Of a DNA stretch of 64,000 bases, positions 53,441 through 61,060 are shown in pieces. This stretch comes from Acidobacteriota bacterium (GTDB lineage: Bacteria > Zixibacteria > MSB-5A5 > GN15 > FEB-12). The stretch covers positions 1-64,000 of the forward strand of contig DATKXK010000016.1 of assembly GCA_035529075.1 (NCBI GenBank), in the 5' to 3' direction. The position numbers were made by a program, and so were the translations under genes. The notes under the pieces are model-generated. The model was not told the origin of the DNA and searched no databases. It was given only the letters and a program-made list of their open reading frames with translations. Numbering within the stretch: the first letter of the stretch is position 1; every line of letters begins with the position of its first letter.

Positions 53441-54563
53441 CATCGAACAGCGTGAGCGGCAGACGCTGGCGCCCTTCGCGGCCTTTTCGGCCGAGACGAG
53501 GGGGCGTGGCTTTCCGCAGCACGATCATCCGCTCAGGACGGTGTACCAGCGAGATCGCGACCGCATCGTGCATTCGACCGCTTTCCGGCGCATGGAATAC
53601 AAGACGCAGGTTTTTCTCGCCCACGAAGGCGATCATTTTCGGACGCGCCTGACCCATACGATTGAAGTGGCGCAGATCAGCCGAACGCTGGCCAGAAACC
53701 TGCGCCTCAACGAAGACCTCACCGAAGCGGTGGCTCTCGTGCACGACGTCGGGCACACCCCTTTCGGGCATTCCGGAGAAGATGTGCTTGACGAGTTGCT
53801 GACGGACCGTGACGGGTTCAACCATAATCGGCAGTCGCTTCGGGTCGTGGATATCCTGGAACAGCGCTATCCCGAACACCCGGGGCTGAACCTCTCCTAC
53901 GAGGTGCGGGAGGGAATAGTCAAGCACGAGACCACCCGGGCGATCACCCATCCGGACTTTGACTCCGGCGAGTGGCCGACCCTGGAAGCCTCGCTGGTCG
54001 ATATCGCCGACGAGGTTGCCTACAACGCCCACGACATTGATGATGGGCTGAGGTCGGGTCTGATACGGCTGGATGATATCCGTGATCTGGCCATCTGGGG
54101 AGAGCAACGGGACGAGTTGTTCGGTCACGAGGAAGGCACGTCCGGCGGTGAAAACGACCAGACACGCTACCGGCTCGTGCGCTGGCTGGTTGATCGCAAG
54201 GCCAGAGACGTGCTTGACGAGACGCAACGGCGGATTGACGCTCTCGGTGTCGTCGACATGAAGACCTTGCGATCGGCTCCGAGCAGAGTATGCGCCTATT
54301 CCGAGGCCATGGCGGCGTCGGTGGACGGACTCAAGGCCTTTCTACGGTCCCGCCTGTACTGTCATCCTCAGCTCATGGCGAAGTCCGAGCGCGCCAGGCA
54401 GGTGGTGGTAACGCTGTTCAACAGTTTCAAGGCGGACCCGACGCTGATGCCGGCCCGGTTCCAGGAGATGCTGCTCACGGAACAGGCCGAGACGGTTATC
54501 GCTGATTATATCGCGGGCATGACCGACCGCTACGCTGAGCGGTTGTATGGCGACGTCAACTGA
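53424..54563 (+). CDS. dgt: Deoxyguanosinetriphosphate triphosphohydrolase-like HD protein
   Basis: 379 residues. The dGTPase/HD fold: RDRIVHSTAFRRMEYKTQVF (46-65), H78 in RLTHTIEV, the HD pair 107-108 with VGHTPFGHSGE, and D in ASLVDIADEVAYNAHDIDDG. It cleaves dNTPs to nucleoside plus triphosphate. Family members help control dNTP pools and have been tied to phage defence. The TTG start at 53424 is preferred: GGGGAG is eight bases upstream, and the upstream codons belong to the barrel gene. Confidence 0.9.
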   Translation: MISRVDIEQRERQTLAPFAAFSAETRGRGFPQHDHPLRTVYQRDRDRIVHSTAFRRMEYKTQVFLAHEGDHFRTRLTHTIEVAQISRTLARNLRLNEDLTEAVALVHDVGHTPFGHSGEDVLDELLTDRDGFNHNRQSLRVVDILEQRYPEHPGLNLSYEVREGIVKHETTRAITHPDFDSGEWPTLEASLVDIADEVAYNAHDIDDGLRSGLIRLDDIRDLAIWGEQRDELFGHEEGTSGGENDQTRYRLVRWLVDRKARDVLDETQRRIDALGVVDMKTLRSAPSRVCAYSEAMAASVDGLKAFLRSRLYCHPQLMAKSERARQVVVTLFNSFKADPTLMPARFQEMLLTEQAETVIADYIAGMTDRYAERLYGDVN

Positions 54564-54771
54564 AAACGAGGTCCGGCGTCCTCAGCTTAGGCGGTTCCTG
54601 CCGGCCTGAGGGCGGTCCGTTAGGCATATCCATACCAGTGAAATGTGAATGATAGTGCAGGGTGCCGGTCGCCGGGAGCGGTGGCCTTCTGTTAACCTGT
54701 TGAAAGACAAGGGCTGAGGTTTCCTGACGCGGGCAGATCCGGGGGGCACAGGGGTTGCTCCGAGTACCGGT

Positions 54772-55152
54772 ATGCAGTGCTTCTTCGGGACCTTCGATCT
54801 GCCTGAAACGGCTGCCGACGGCAAGTCCGCGGTGGTGACCTTCCACATACCGGACATGGGGATCAGATTCAAAGCCCCCTTTGCGGCGGTGGACAAGAAC
54901 CATTCTGGTCTGGCCTCCCTGCTGGCCCTGCTGGAGTTCATAGACTCCAACCAGAAGTACTTCTCCAATCAGACTTTTCAGATTTTCGGCAACAATCAGT
55001 CGGTTATCGACCAGGTGAACGGGCGCAAACATTCTCCCGATCAGTTTGCCCCTCTGATTGAACGAGCCTTCAGATACCGTGAGAAGTATCGGTTTTCACT
55101 TGACTGGGTGCCTCGTTCCGAGAATCCCGCCGTCGATCCGCTTTTCGATTGA
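54772..55152 (+). CDS. RNase H-like fold protein, catalytic residues replaced
   Basis: 126 residues. The second half follows the plant-type (RNase HI-like) pattern: a long helix SGLASLLALLEFIDSN, strand FQIFGNNQSVIDQVNGR where active enzymes have a DSQLV-type Asp, a helix pair, and WVPRSENPAVDPL where active enzymes have VPRxxNxxAD. The Glu and Asp expected at the first two acidic positions are Gly and Asn, so it is probably inactive and may just bind nucleic acid. It sits between dgt and holA. The start is uncertain, as no ribosome binding site is obvious. Confidence 0.55.
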   Translation: MQCFFGTFDLPETAADGKSAVVTFHIPDMGIRFKAPFAAVDKNHSGLASLLALLEFIDSNQKYFSNQTFQIFGNNQSVIDQVNGRKHSPDQFAPLIERAFRYREKYRFSLDWVPRSENPAVDPLFD

Positions 55153-55178
55153 CCTGTTTTCCAATGTCGTGGTATACT
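55149..55178 (+). promoter_or_regulatory. Predicted leaderless promoter of holA
   Basis: TTGACC (55149-55154, overlapping the previous stop), 18-bp spacer, TATACT (55173-55178). Six bases later is the ATG at 55185, without a Shine-Dalgarno sequence. Confidence 0.6.
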
Positions 55179-55184
55179 ACTGCC

Positions 55185-56183
55185 ATGACTCGCGAAAGGC
55201 GATCTTTAACCCCTAAAGCTCTATCGGACGCTGTTTCCTCGGGAAAATTCGAGCCCCTGTACTACTTCTATGGTACGGAAGACTACCGGATTGTGGAGGC
55301 GGAGAAGTTTGTGGCCCATCAGTTTCTGCCGGAGCGCCAGATACCGACGAACTACCGGAGAATGGACGGACGGCGAACAAAGTGCGTCGATATTCTCGCG
55401 GAGCTGTCGGCGTATCCCATGCTCGGCGAGCGTCAGGTGATAGCGGTCTCCGATATCCAGAGTTACAACGCCTCCGAAATAGATCGTATCCTGAAGATTC
55501 TCGATCCGCCCGACCCGAACCGGATTGTCGTGTTCAGTTCGCCGTCAGCCAGGACGCCAAGGAAGAATTCAGCGGCCAAGAACAGGCTCGCCTCGGCGGC
55601 GGTGACGGTGGAATTCACCAAGATGACGGCGCGGGAGACGGCGGGCATGATCAGCCGAAAGCTGGCCGGGCACGGCCTGGAGATTGAGCCTGATGCTCTG
55701 ACCTTGCTGACCGAACTCGTGGGTGGCAATCGCGGTGCGGTTGAGACCGAGACCGGCAAGCTCGTCGACTACGTGGGACAGGGCCGGACGGTGACGGCTG
55801 AGGATATTCGAGCGGTTTCGGCCGGGTTTCAAGTGTATTCGATTTTCACGCTGGCCGACGAGATTATCAACGGGGACAGACGGCGTGTGCTCAGACAGGT
55901 GCAGACTCTGATCGCGGACGGCAGTTCGCCCACGGGGATTCTTTTTTTCGTCGGTCAGCATTTTTTGTCCCTGTATCTTGTCAGGAACGACAAACCGCTG
56001 CCGCCGAATGTCCGCTTCCTGGCGGGGAAGTTCCGGCAGCAGGCGTCAAGGTTCGACAACCGTCAACTGGAATACTTCCTGACGGAGATTGCGGCCTGTG
56101 ACGCCATGATGCGCCGCCAGAGCATGAAACCGCGAATGGCGCTGGAGGCGCTGGTTCTGAAGCTGATGGAGTCGGCCGGATAG
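55185..56183 (+). CDS. holA: DNA polymerase III delta subunit
   Basis: 332 residues. The clamp-loader subunit that opens the beta clamp. Near its N-terminus are LYYFYGTEDYRIVEAEKFV and the AAA+-like domain without a working P-loop, as usual for delta. SAYPMLGERQVIAVSD contains the clamp-binding hydrophobic pair. The C-terminal helical collar is present (TLADEIINGDRRRVLRQVQTLI, GILFFVGQHFLSLYLVR, MKPRMALEALVLKLM). The ATG at 55185 was chosen because a promoter ends six bases upstream; a TTG at 55149 would lie in the -35 box. Confidence 0.9.
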   Translation: MTRERRSLTPKALSDAVSSGKFEPLYYFYGTEDYRIVEAEKFVAHQFLPERQIPTNYRRMDGRRTKCVDILAELSAYPMLGERQVIAVSDIQSYNASEIDRILKILDPPDPNRIVVFSSPSARTPRKNSAAKNRLASAAVTVEFTKMTARETAGMISRKLAGHGLEIEPDALTLLTELVGGNRGAVETETGKLVDYVGQGRTVTAEDIRAVSAGFQVYSIFTLADEIINGDRRRVLRQVQTLIADGSSPTGILFFVGQHFLSLYLVRNDKPLPPNVRFLAGKFRQQASRFDNRQLEYFLTEIAACDAMMRRQSMKPRMALEALVLKLMESAG

Positions 56184-56214
56184 CCGGCAAAAAGGGCAAG
56201 CTCGACGGGAAGAA

Positions 56215-56793
56215 ATGGCCGCTTTGGGAGTAGCTGAGGTAGATAACGCGGTCAGCGATCGCAAGCTGATCGAGGCCGTCCAGAACGGTGACAACAAGGC
56301 GTTTGGCCCCCTCATCCGGCGCTACCAGAAGCGGCTGTTTCGGTTCGTGTACGGACTGACCGGGTCATTCGACCAGACTGAGGACCTTGTTCAGGAGGCG
56401 TTTGTGAAAGCCTGGGGTGCCATCGGGACCTTTCGTACGGAGCACGATTTCTACCCGTGGCTGGCCACTATCGCGCGCAATCTTGCGATCAATCAAATCC
56501 ACCGGGAGCAGAAGAAGGAGTCGCTGGACAAGCTGACCGGCAAAGGGTTTGATCCGCGCTCGGCGGAGTTGGGCCCGCTGGAGAAGCTGCTGGACAAGGA
56601 GGGACAGAAGCGGTTTTATCGGGCGCTGAAGTTGATGCCGGTGGAATACCGCTCGGTGTTCGTTTTGCGGCACTTCGAGGGTATGGATTACAACGAGATT
56701 GCCAGCTTCCTGAAGATTCCGCCCGGGACAGTGGATTCTCGACTGTACCGGGCGCGGAGGTACCTGATGGCCGCGCTGCGGGATTGGCTGTAG
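56215..56793 (+). CDS. ECF-type RNA polymerase sigma factor (second module)
   Basis: 192 residues. Region 2 (DLVQEAFVKAWGAIGTFRTEHDFYPWLATIARNLAINQIHRE) and region 4 (LMPVEYRSVFVLRHFEGMDYNEIASFLKIPPGTVDSRLYRARRYL) are complete. GGGAAG precedes the ATG. The following zinc-finger protein is the likely anti-sigma. It is not close to the first ECF factor in this window (linker and region 4 differ), so the two modules probably respond to different cues. Confidence 0.93.
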   Translation: MAALGVAEVDNAVSDRKLIEAVQNGDNKAFGPLIRRYQKRLFRFVYGLTGSFDQTEDLVQEAFVKAWGAIGTFRTEHDFYPWLATIARNLAINQIHREQKKESLDKLTGKGFDPRSAELGPLEKLLDKEGQKRFYRALKLMPVEYRSVFVLRHFEGMDYNEIASFLKIPPGTVDSRLYRARRYLMAALRDWL

Positions 56794-56833
56794 AATCGTT
56801 CAGGTCGGGGATACCGGCACGAACGGAGAACCT

Positions 56834-57916
56834 ATGAATCACGAGTATTTTGAGGATCGGATTTCAGCCTACCTGGACCACGGCCTGCCGCCGATGGAGC
56901 AGGCAGCAGTAGAAGAACATCTCAAGGCATGTCAGAAGTGCCAGCAATTGCTGGCCAGATTGAAAGAGTTGGACGGGCTGGTCGACCGGCACAGCCAGCT
57001 GGGCGGGAACGGATACTGGGAGCAGTCGGCTCGCAAGATCGAGGAGCGTATCGGCATTGCCGCTACCGAGGTGACAGATGTGCAGCCGGCCGGGCGCGGC
57101 CGGGGGCCAGGCTGGAAATGGGCGACAGCGGTGGCGTCGGTGGCCATTCTGGCGGCCATCGGTCTGCGCCAGTCGGACATTGTGAGGGACGAAACGATGG
57201 TGCCGGCTGTCCGGGCGCCGCAACAACCGGCGGCCGGGGAGGAATCGGTCCCGGAAGTGAAGGAAGCGGAGGTTGAGGAGCCCTCTGGTGCCATTCAGGA
57301 GGAATTCATACCGACGCCGGCAAAGCCGACCGAGTTGCCGGACGCGGCAGATCGCCGGGAGAAGCCGGCGGCAAGTTCGGGCACGCGTGGCAGAAAAGAG
57401 GAACCGGCGCCGGTCAGCGTGCAGCCGCCCGCTGAGACTGTGTATGTTCAGGGCGGAAAGAAGGGTGAGGAAGATCACCTTGCGGGTGAGTCACTTGAGT
57501 CCCGGGATTACAAGAGTGATGTCAAAAAAGAGTCCGAGGAGGAGTTTTTTCAGCCCCAGGCAGTTGTGCCGGAACTCGCGGATCTGGAGCCGCGCGGGGC
57601 CGGTGACCTTGGCGTCTGGCGGCAGAGGCGAGATTCCCTGATGGCCTTATTTCGGGCCCCTTCGCAGCCTGACAAGTCTATCGTTGAGCGTGCCGGGTTG
57701 AAATCGGCCCTTGTCGAGAGGACGACCATGGACCGCGATTCTCAGGCACGGATCGAGGCGGGACTGCTCGAGGCCTGTTACCGGGTGGCAATCCTGAGCC
57801 CGGACAGCAGTGAGACGGCCAGGGCGGCCGCAATACTGGACAGCATAGCCGTTGACACCACCTCGCCCAGCCGTGACCTGGCTCGCCGGTATCTCGAAAG
57901 GCTGAGAAAGCAGTAG
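56834..57916 (+). CDS. Membrane anti-sigma factor with long periplasmic tail (second module)
   Basis: 360 residues. N-terminal zinc-finger anti-sigma domain with HxxxCxxC (HLKACQKC, about 29-36), a transmembrane helix about 94-112 (WATAVASVAILAAIGL), then a Pro/Glu-rich, low-complexity periplasmic region (120-230) and a helical C-terminus. The disordered tail is much longer than in the first module and could sense envelope state. GGAGAA precedes the ATG. Confidence 0.85.
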   Translation: MNHEYFEDRISAYLDHGLPPMEQAAVEEHLKACQKCQQLLARLKELDGLVDRHSQLGGNGYWEQSARKIEERIGIAATEVTDVQPAGRGRGPGWKWATAVASVAILAAIGLRQSDIVRDETMVPAVRAPQQPAAGEESVPEVKEAEVEEPSGAIQEEFIPTPAKPTELPDAADRREKPAASSGTRGRKEEPAPVSVQPPAETVYVQGGKKGEEDHLAGESLESRDYKSDVKKESEEEFFQPQAVVPELADLEPRGAGDLGVWRQRRDSLMALFRAPSQPDKSIVERAGLKSALVERTTMDRDSQARIEAGLLEACYRVAILSPDSSETARAAAILDSIAVDTTSPSRDLARRYLERLRKQ

Positions 57917-58014
57917 GTGCCCCCTGCAGATTGGCCGCAAAGCAGTGAATCTTTGGCACCGGCCTTCCGTATACCTATACCAGAGATCCGTACTGGAGAG
58001 TAGGAGGAGTCCCC

Positions 58015-58461
58015 GTGAGTAAAAGGCTTTACCGCTCGACAACTCAGAAGGTGTTCGCCGGGGTCTGCGGTGGTTTCGGCGATTACTTCGAGGTCGACCC
58101 GGTGCTTGTAAGGATCATCGCGGTTATCCTTTTCTTCGCACACGGTGTCGGATTTCTGGCCTATATGGTCGCCTGGATCGTGATGCCGAAGCGTCCGGTT
58201 GGGGAACCGGTATCTGGTGAACGGCACTATTCATCCTGGCATAAGTACCTTCCGGGGGTGATCCTGATCGCCATCGGTGCCGCCCTGCTCCTTCGTGAGT
58301 TCTGGTACTGGTTCGATTTTGGTGAGATGTGGGCTGTCCTGTTAATCCTTGCCGGACTGGGGCTCATTTTCCTCAGGAGCAGCAAGCGCAATGAAGGGAC
58401 GGAAAGTCAGCACGTAAACGGCCACAATATGAACAGTCATAACGGGATGGGATCGGTATGA
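58015..58461 (+). CDS. PspC-domain membrane protein
   Basis: 148 residues. N-terminal PspC domain (KRLYRSTTQKVFAGVCGGFGDYFEVDPVLVRII) with a membrane helix (VILFFAHGVGFLAYMVAWIVMP), then a second hairpin (LPGVILIAIGAALLLREFWYW, WAVLLILAGLGLIFL). PspC proteins sense inner-membrane stress. The GTG start at 58015 follows AGGAGGA. It overlaps the next gene by four bases, so the two act together. Confidence 0.9.
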   Translation: MSKRLYRSTTQKVFAGVCGGFGDYFEVDPVLVRIIAVILFFAHGVGFLAYMVAWIVMPKRPVGEPVSGERHYSSWHKYLPGVILIAIGAALLLREFWYWFDFGEMWAVLLILAGLGLIFLRSSKRNEGTESQHVNGHNMNSHNGMGSV

Positions 58462-59354
58462 CACCGGCACGCTTTCGATGGGGCATGCTGCTGATTCTTA
58501 TCGGCACGCTTGTTTTGTTGCGCAATTTTGACGTTCTCGAATACAACTTCTGGTGGGATTTCATAATATACTTCCCGCTTTTCCTCATAGCGGTCGGCAT
58601 TGAGAAGATCTTTACCGGCTCCCGGATGGAGTTCATTTCATATCTCACCACGGTAGCCCTGGTTGGCGGAGCAGCCTTCGTGGCGTTGGAGGGAGCCGAA
58701 AGCAGCGAAGCCAGTTTCTTCTCGCAGACAACATACACTCAGGAGGCCGATCCGTCGGCCGAGAGCCTTCGGGCCGTGCTGCACCTCGGCAGTGGGGACC
58801 TGACGATTCGTGATGCCGGAGATAACATGGTCTACGGTCGATTTCGGGAGTTCACGCGCAAGCCCAAGATCAGCTATTCGCTTAAAGGTGATCAGGCGGA
58901 GGTCGTGTTCGACAGCCGGTCGGGACGGTTCTTCAGCGGCCTTGTACAGGTGGAATCGGATGACCCCGACGACTGGTACTTGTCATTTTCCGATCACGTG
59001 CCGCTGTCGCTGGAGTGTTCCGGCGACCATTCGGATATACACATGAACCTGTCAACGACACCGCTGCGCGATTTGCGTCTCGAGGCCGACGATGCCGAAA
59101 TATACCTCAAGATCGGCGACCTGCTGCCGTTCGTGAGCGTCACGGTCAAGGGTGACGAATCGAAGCTGCGGTTGCGGGTGCCGCGAGACGTTGGGCTTCG
59201 GGTCTCCGGGGCTGAGCACCGGAATCTCCTGAAACGAATTGGTCTGAAAGAAGACAGCGGATTTTTTGTCAACGACGGCTTCGATACGTTGAAGCGGAAG
59301 ATAGAAATTGATCTGGGCGATCGGTTTCGGTCGCTATCTCTGGATTTCTACTGA
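58458..59354 (+). CDS. LiaF-like membrane protein with toast-rack-type C-terminal domain
   Basis: 298 residues. Three or four helices in the first 80 residues (LIGTLVLLRNF, FIIYFPLFLIAVGIEKIF, LTTVALVGGAAFVALEG) are LiaF/DUF5668-like. The C-terminal 200 residues are beta-helix-like (LHLGSGDLTIRDAGDN, SLECSGDHSDIHMNLS, LRLRVPRDVGLRVSG), resembling the toast-rack domain of LiaF and related stress proteins. LiaF and PspC together report membrane damage in other bacteria; here they sit behind an ECF module. Confidence 0.8.
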   Translation: MTPARFRWGMLLILIGTLVLLRNFDVLEYNFWWDFIIYFPLFLIAVGIEKIFTGSRMEFISYLTTVALVGGAAFVALEGAESSEASFFSQTTYTQEADPSAESLRAVLHLGSGDLTIRDAGDNMVYGRFREFTRKPKISYSLKGDQAEVVFDSRSGRFFSGLVQVESDDPDDWYLSFSDHVPLSLECSGDHSDIHMNLSTTPLRDLRLEADDAEIYLKIGDLLPFVSVTVKGDESKLRLRVPRDVGLRVSGAEHRNLLKRIGLKEDSGFFVNDGFDTLKRKIEIDLGDRFRSLSLDFY

Positions 59355-59384
59355 TATACTCTTCCTCCAGTACTCTTATTGCCG

Positions 59385-59419
59385 GCTGGCCCGCGGATCC
59401 CCGCGGGCCAGCTTAATTT
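59385..59419 (+). terminator. Terminator of the second sigma module
   Basis: GCTGGCCCGCGG (59385-59396), ATCC loop, CCGCGGGCCAGC (59401-59412), followed by TTAATTT. A perfect 12-bp stem. Confidence 0.85.
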
Positions 59420-59508
59420 ATGGTCAGCCGTACTTGAATGACCCGGGTGCCCGGGTGTGACTCGGCGGCTTCCTGAGCGGCGGGGGGCGGCCGCCGTGCG
59501 AATTCGGG

Positions 59509-59537
59509 TTGCACTCGGGTCGAATGCCGCCTAAATT
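59509..59537 (+). promoter_or_regulatory. Predicted leaderless promoter of cmk
   Basis: TTGCAC (59509-59514), 17-bp spacer, TAAATT (59532-59537). Seven bases later is the ATG at 59545; no Shine-Dalgarno sequence. Confidence 0.65.
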
Positions 59538-59544
59538 CGGTCAC

Positions 59545-60246
59545 ATGGCTGCGTCACGGTACAACCTTACGAAATTCAAGGGCAAGATCATCGCCATCGA
59601 CGGCCCGGCTGGATCGGGCAAGTCCACCACGGCCAGGCTGGTCGCGGCCCGGCTCGGCTACCGGTATCTGGACACGGGAGCCATGTACCGGGCCCTGACG
59701 TGGTTTGCGTTAAAACACGGTGTCTTTCCGTCTGATGCCACCCGGCTGACCGCGCTGGCGCAGAAGCTCGCCATTGAATTCGAAACCCACGAGGACGTGA
59801 ACAGGGTCCTGGTCAATGGCGAAGACGTCACGACCCGGATACGCAGCGCCGAGGTGACCCGGCACGTCTCGGAAGTGTCGGCCCACCGGGGGGTGCGCGA
59901 GGCAATGGTAGTCAAGCAGCGGGAGCTGGGCAGGGACGGTTCGATAGTGGCTGAGGGCCGTGACACCACGACGGTGGTCTTTCCGGACGCGCACCTGAAA
60001 GTTTACCTGGATGCCTCTATCCGCGAGCGAGCGCAGCGACGCCTGATAGATCTTGCAGGAATGGGTGTGGCGGCGACTATCGAGGAGCAGATTGCCGATA
60101 TCGAGCGGCGGGATGCCTACGATTCGCAGCGGCAGCACTCGCCGTTGACCAGGGCCAGGGACGCTCACATAGTAGACACCTCGAATCAGACGATCGATCA
60201 ACAGGTTGAGCAGGTCCTCGTCCTGTTCAAGGCCGTACTGAAGTGA
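59545..60246 (+). CDS. cmk: Cytidylate kinase
   Basis: 233 residues. It phosphorylates CMP and dCMP. P-loop IDGPAGSGKSTTA (18-30), the dTG-type motif YLDTGAMYRA, the CMP-binding GRDTTTVVFPDAHLKVYLDA and RRDAYDSQRQHSPL are all present. I started it at the ATG at 59545, which sits seven bases behind a -10 box; upstream ATG and TTG codons in the same frame lie inside that promoter. cmk-plsC-rpsA is a conserved order in several phyla. Confidence 0.95.
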   Translation: MAASRYNLTKFKGKIIAIDGPAGSGKSTTARLVAARLGYRYLDTGAMYRALTWFALKHGVFPSDATRLTALAQKLAIEFETHEDVNRVLVNGEDVTTRIRSAEVTRHVSEVSAHRGVREAMVVKQRELGRDGSIVAEGRDTTTVVFPDAHLKVYLDASIRERAQRRLIDLAGMGVAATIEEQIADIERRDAYDSQRQHSPLTRARDAHIVDTSNQTIDQQVEQVLVLFKAVLK

Positions 60247-60869
60247 AGGTCAAGATTCTTTATGCCATTGGCTGGTGCCTGTCGCGCTTGATTATGAGCG
60301 TGTTGTTCCGGGTCAGAATCACGGGCACCGAGCACATACCCGACCGAGGTGCTTTCATCCTGGCTTCGAACCACATCTCGTTTTATGACCCGCCGTTTCT
60401 GGGGGCGTCGGTAAGGCGGGAACTGTATTTCTTTGCCAAGAAAGAACTTTTTGACAACGCGTTGTTCGGCGCGGTGCTTCGACGCGTCAACGCTTTGCCG
60501 GCGCGTCGCGGGTCGGTTGACCGTCGGGCGCTCGATACCTCGATACGTGTCCTGGGCCAGGGGCGTGGTCTGGTCATGTTCCCTGAAGGCACGCGCTCGA
60601 TGACCGGCGACCTGCTGCCGCCGAGAGCGGGGGTGGGGTTGATCGCGGCCCGGGTGCGCTGCCCCATTGTGGTGGCCCATGTTCAGGGTTCGAACCGGCT
60701 GTTGGACTGCTTTCTGGGGCGGCAGCGCCTGTCGGTGACGTTTGGCGAGCCCATCCTGCCCGACGACTACGGGGAACTTCCCGCCGGGAAACAAGCTTAT
60801 ATCAAGATTACCGGCATGGTCATGGAGCGGATACGGCGTCTGAAGGACGGGGTCGAGCATCTCAAGTAA
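60243..60869 (+). CDS. plsC: 1-acyl-glycerol-3-phosphate acyltransferase (PlsC family)
   Basis: 208 residues. It acylates lysophosphatidic acid to phosphatidic acid. The catalytic HX4D box NHISFYD and the glycerol-phosphate-binding FPEGTRS are intact, and an N-terminal hydrophobic stretch suits membrane binding. The GTG start overlaps the cmk stop by four bases. The closing segment is SVTFGEPILPDDYGELPAGK. Confidence 0.9.
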   Translation: MKVKILYAIGWCLSRLIMSVLFRVRITGTEHIPDRGAFILASNHISFYDPPFLGASVRRELYFFAKKELFDNALFGAVLRRVNALPARRGSVDRRALDTSIRVLGQGRGLVMFPEGTRSMTGDLLPPRAGVGLIAARVRCPIVVAHVQGSNRLLDCFLGRQRLSVTFGEPILPDDYGELPAGKQAYIKITGMVMERIRRLKDGVEHLK

Positions 60870-60922
60870 TTGAGCGCACTGGCCGAAAGTGTGGATAGTG
60901 CGCAATTTCCGGGAAAAACCGC

Positions 60923-60950
60923 TTGGCAAATTTGGGATATTCGTTATACT
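60923..60950 (+). promoter_or_regulatory. Predicted promoter of rpsA
   Basis: TTGGCA (60923-60928), 16-bp spacer, TATACT (60945-60950). The leader is about 100 bases and contains TTTCCC-GCA-GGGAAA (near 61002-61016). Confidence 0.65.
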
Positions 60951-61060
60951 GTGTGGCTCTCCTCATAACGGAATCGTTTTGAAGGCGAGGTCCCCGGCAG
61001 CTTTCCCGCAGGGAAAAATCCAAAGCTTCCGGGTTTCGAAGGAGGTTCTTTTTTTCGTAC

